Shown: in pieces, positions 62,033 through 64,000 of the stretch
How positions within the stretch are numbered: position 1 is the first letter of the stretch
Layout: every line of letters begins with the position of its first letter
Notes under the pieces: generated by a model
Told to the model about the DNA's origin: nothing
Database searches by the model: none
What the model saw: the letters and a program-made list of their open reading frames with translations, nothing else
NCBI GenBank assembly: GCA_012845835.1
Contig: JABAKD010000010.1
Coordinates: 16,531,355 to 16,595,354, forward strand
DNA: 64,000 nt
Direction of reading: 5' to 3'
Origin: Undaria pinnatifida
Lineage: Eukaryota > Sar > Phaeophyceae > Laminariales > Alariaceae
Program-made: the position numbers and the translations under genes

Positions 62033-62529
62033 AAGGAATTCAATCTAAAAATTCAAACAAATAATCCCGCCGAGCGAACTTTGAAGGAAGAATTTGCCAA
62101 AAACGGCATAAAAATACCAATTTGAGTGGACGATGTAGAGTGATTTTCTGTCAATAACGACCAGATCATACGATTGGCCTACCAACACCAGGCACAACGG
62201 CACAACAATCAGAGGGCACGAGGGCACAACCCAAACGGCAGCACACAGCAGACGCTAATCGCTGTGCGCTGTGCTCGGCAGCGGTAGACACAACCCAACA
62301 TTGATGCGGAGGCACCAAAGAGTAGCTGGGAAAGCATGGCGCGTACGCGCAACCTCATGGGTAGGTGCTAGTGAGCCAGCGCTCCCGCGCTCTCTACGAT
62401 GTGACCTCGTTCTCTGCTGCTGCATGATGTCGTATTCGGTGCTGATTTTGACAACCACCGTCGCTATCCCACAACGCTGTCGCCGAAGCCTCCACCACCA
62501 CCGCCACCCACGCCGCACGGCCGCCGCCG

Positions 62530-62757
62530 CCGCTACTCTGCTGCTGCTACTGCTGCTGCTGCTGCTGCTGCTGCTGTGCGGCGGCTGTTGTGCTGCGGCT
62601 GCGGTTGGTGTCTCCTGCATTTGTTTATAAAAAAATTGATAAAAAACTGGCTGTTCTGTTGTTGTGGTTATGATCGTGGTGATCGAGCCAGGCCTAGCTG
62701 CTGTGCCGCAACTCATCTGGCGGGGCCATCGCCGCCGCCACCTCCGCCCCCGCCCCC

Positions 62758-62798
<41 letters not shown>

Positions 62799-62815
62799 GC
62801 TGCTGCTGTGCTGCT
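62530..62815 (+). repeat. (CTG)n microsatellites, two blocks
   Basis: Runs of ctgctg at about 62535-62575 and about 62760-62812. The second is nearly pure for 16 units. Leu/Ala/Cys runs in the three frames are artefacts. Confidence 0.95.
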
Positions 62816-63884
62816 GTTTGTCTGATGGTGTTGTGCTGAGCCTGCCCCTGTCGGTGAGTCTAGGTGCTACCGCACCATGTGTAGATTCAAAATTTGATGT
62901 TGCCTCCCTGCTCCCCTCCTGTGATATGGAGGCCGTGTACGCCTTTTCTGCGATTCGTTCACCGCAAACACAACCAAAAGCATGCCCGAGTGAATCTGGC
63001 CTTTTTCTAGCATGATGGAAGAATGTTTGGTGGATTATTTTAACGCAAACACACTCGTATGTTTTGTTTTTCCTCCGCTGTAATGGTTGGTGTTGGTATT
63101 ATAGGTCAGGAATTTTGAGCTAGATCTAACATCATACCTGGTATCTATTTTATAAATGTATTACTGTAGTTTCCACTATACTGCTCTTATCATATGTAGA
63201 GTAGGTGGTTTATTTTGTTTTTTGTTTGTTGATGGGTCGTGACTCGTGACGTCGTGACACCAGCAGTCGTCCGTGGCTCGGGTGTTCATGTACCACTGCT
63301 TTGCTGCTGCTTTGCTGCTGCTTTGCTGCTGCTGCTGCTGCTTCAGAGTTGTCGATCCGGTACTATGCACGAGGGCCCCGCTCCGCGGGCGGCTGACGCC
63401 GCTCGCTACTCTCGCGCAAGGATGAATGCAACAAAATGTGAAGGGGGCAGAAAAAGAGGCCCATGATGTGGTGCAACTAGCGACTTGATAATGCCAAGAT
63501 CTACTTGTGCAAAGCTGATTGCCCTGTGCTGTGCTGTACTGTGTGCTTGCTGACGATGTCATGTTCTGATCGGCAGTACGGGTGTAATGTGCGAACAAAA
63601 AAGAGAAGACCAAAAAATGAAGAGGACAGGCAATGAAGAAAACAAAGACGAGTATTTGTAGTGTGGGTCACAGGTACACACGTACATACCGGCACCTGGT
63701 ACCTCGTGCTTCCAAAATACATGCGCAGCACGGCACAGCACCACACCGCAGGGCAGGGCACGGCACCGTGCGGCACCCCACGGCGCTTCGCGGCGCTGCT
63801 GAGCTAGCTGATTTAAGCTAGCCTGGGAGTGCATTTTGTGTGATTTATCTCGTACATACCTGGTGTGATCGTACCTGGTATGAT

Positions 63885-63965
63885 AGTAAATACACAGCAC
63901 GGCACAGCACGGCACAGCACGGCACAGCACGGCACAGCACCGCACAGCACCGCACCGCACCGCAC
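63885..63965 (+). repeat. 10-bp minisatellite (acggcacagc)
   Basis: Five near-perfect units of acggcacagc, then variants (accgcacagc, accgcaccgc). A shorter relative lies at 63725-63790. It continues toward the window edge. Confidence 0.95.
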
Positions 63966-64000
63966 GGCACGGCGCTGCGCTGCACAGCTGAGCTCAGCTG

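Larger units (their letters stand above)
62033..64000. other. Right end, simple repeats and no recognised exon
   Basis: (CTG)n tracts occur at 62530-62580, 62760-62815 and 63300-63340. TACCTGGTA is at 63135 and 63872. The stretch is presumably still intron of, or downstream from, the plastid-targeted gene. No exon in matching phase was found. Confidence 0.5.

Overview
The window is nuclear DNA of an intron-rich, repeat-rich eukaryote. The best fit is a photosynthetic stramenopile, most likely a brown alga; this is inference. Three things point that way. Exon 1 of a gene at 58.5 kb encodes a signal peptide ending in an AAAFFAP-type cleavage site, the hallmark of targeting to a secondary red plastid. 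There is a thylakoid-type C-terminal processing peptidase. The genes have short exons, introns up to 7.5 kb, CAG/CTG-rich simple repeats and long G and C runs beside splice sites.

Three genes could be assembled exon by exon with consistent reading phase. (1) 554-5893 (+): the 3' part of a CtpA/D1-processing peptidase (S41), with the catalytic Ser/Lys pair intact. (2) 31326-46497 (+): an 8-exon gene, about 680 aa, resembling the plant/cyanobacterial DUF3598 lipocalin-like family. (3) 49269-58205 (-): a complete 8-exon deoxyhypusine synthase (372 aa). Genes 2 and 3 converge. Deoxyhypusine synthase is divergent, across 314 bp, from a plastid-targeted protein whose first exon is at 58520-58831. 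Two further exons of an unknown gene lie at 21839-23132 (+).

The rest is mobile and repetitive DNA. 5.9-12.7 kb: repeat relics and degenerate arrays. 12.7-18.85 kb: a divergent ~200-280 bp tandem repeat split by a decayed Ty1/copia element with both LTRs. 19.1-20.1 kb: a ~1 kb inverted repeat. 20.6-21.25 kb: a ~250 bp tandem repeat. 25.8-26.15 kb: a tyrosine-recombinase fragment. 27.0-28.3 kb: two more long inverted repeats. Within the introns of the three genes lie a 1.08 kb TIR element with a 5-bp target duplication (3.4 kb), a 5'-truncated LINE (41-42 kb), a TA-flanked MITE (45.2-45.9 kb), several dispersed repeat families, and decayed copies of the host genes' own exons.

The most unusual signal is at the smallest scale. 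The palindrome TACCWGGTA occurs 14 times and CTATTAATAG 6 times, far above chance (about 0.5 and 0.06 expected at equal base frequencies). Comparisons with related 'empty' copies inside the window suggest both are insertions of the form TA-[CCWGG]-TA and TA-[TTAA]-TA. That is the shape expected of excision footprints from TA-targeting cut-and-paste transposons.
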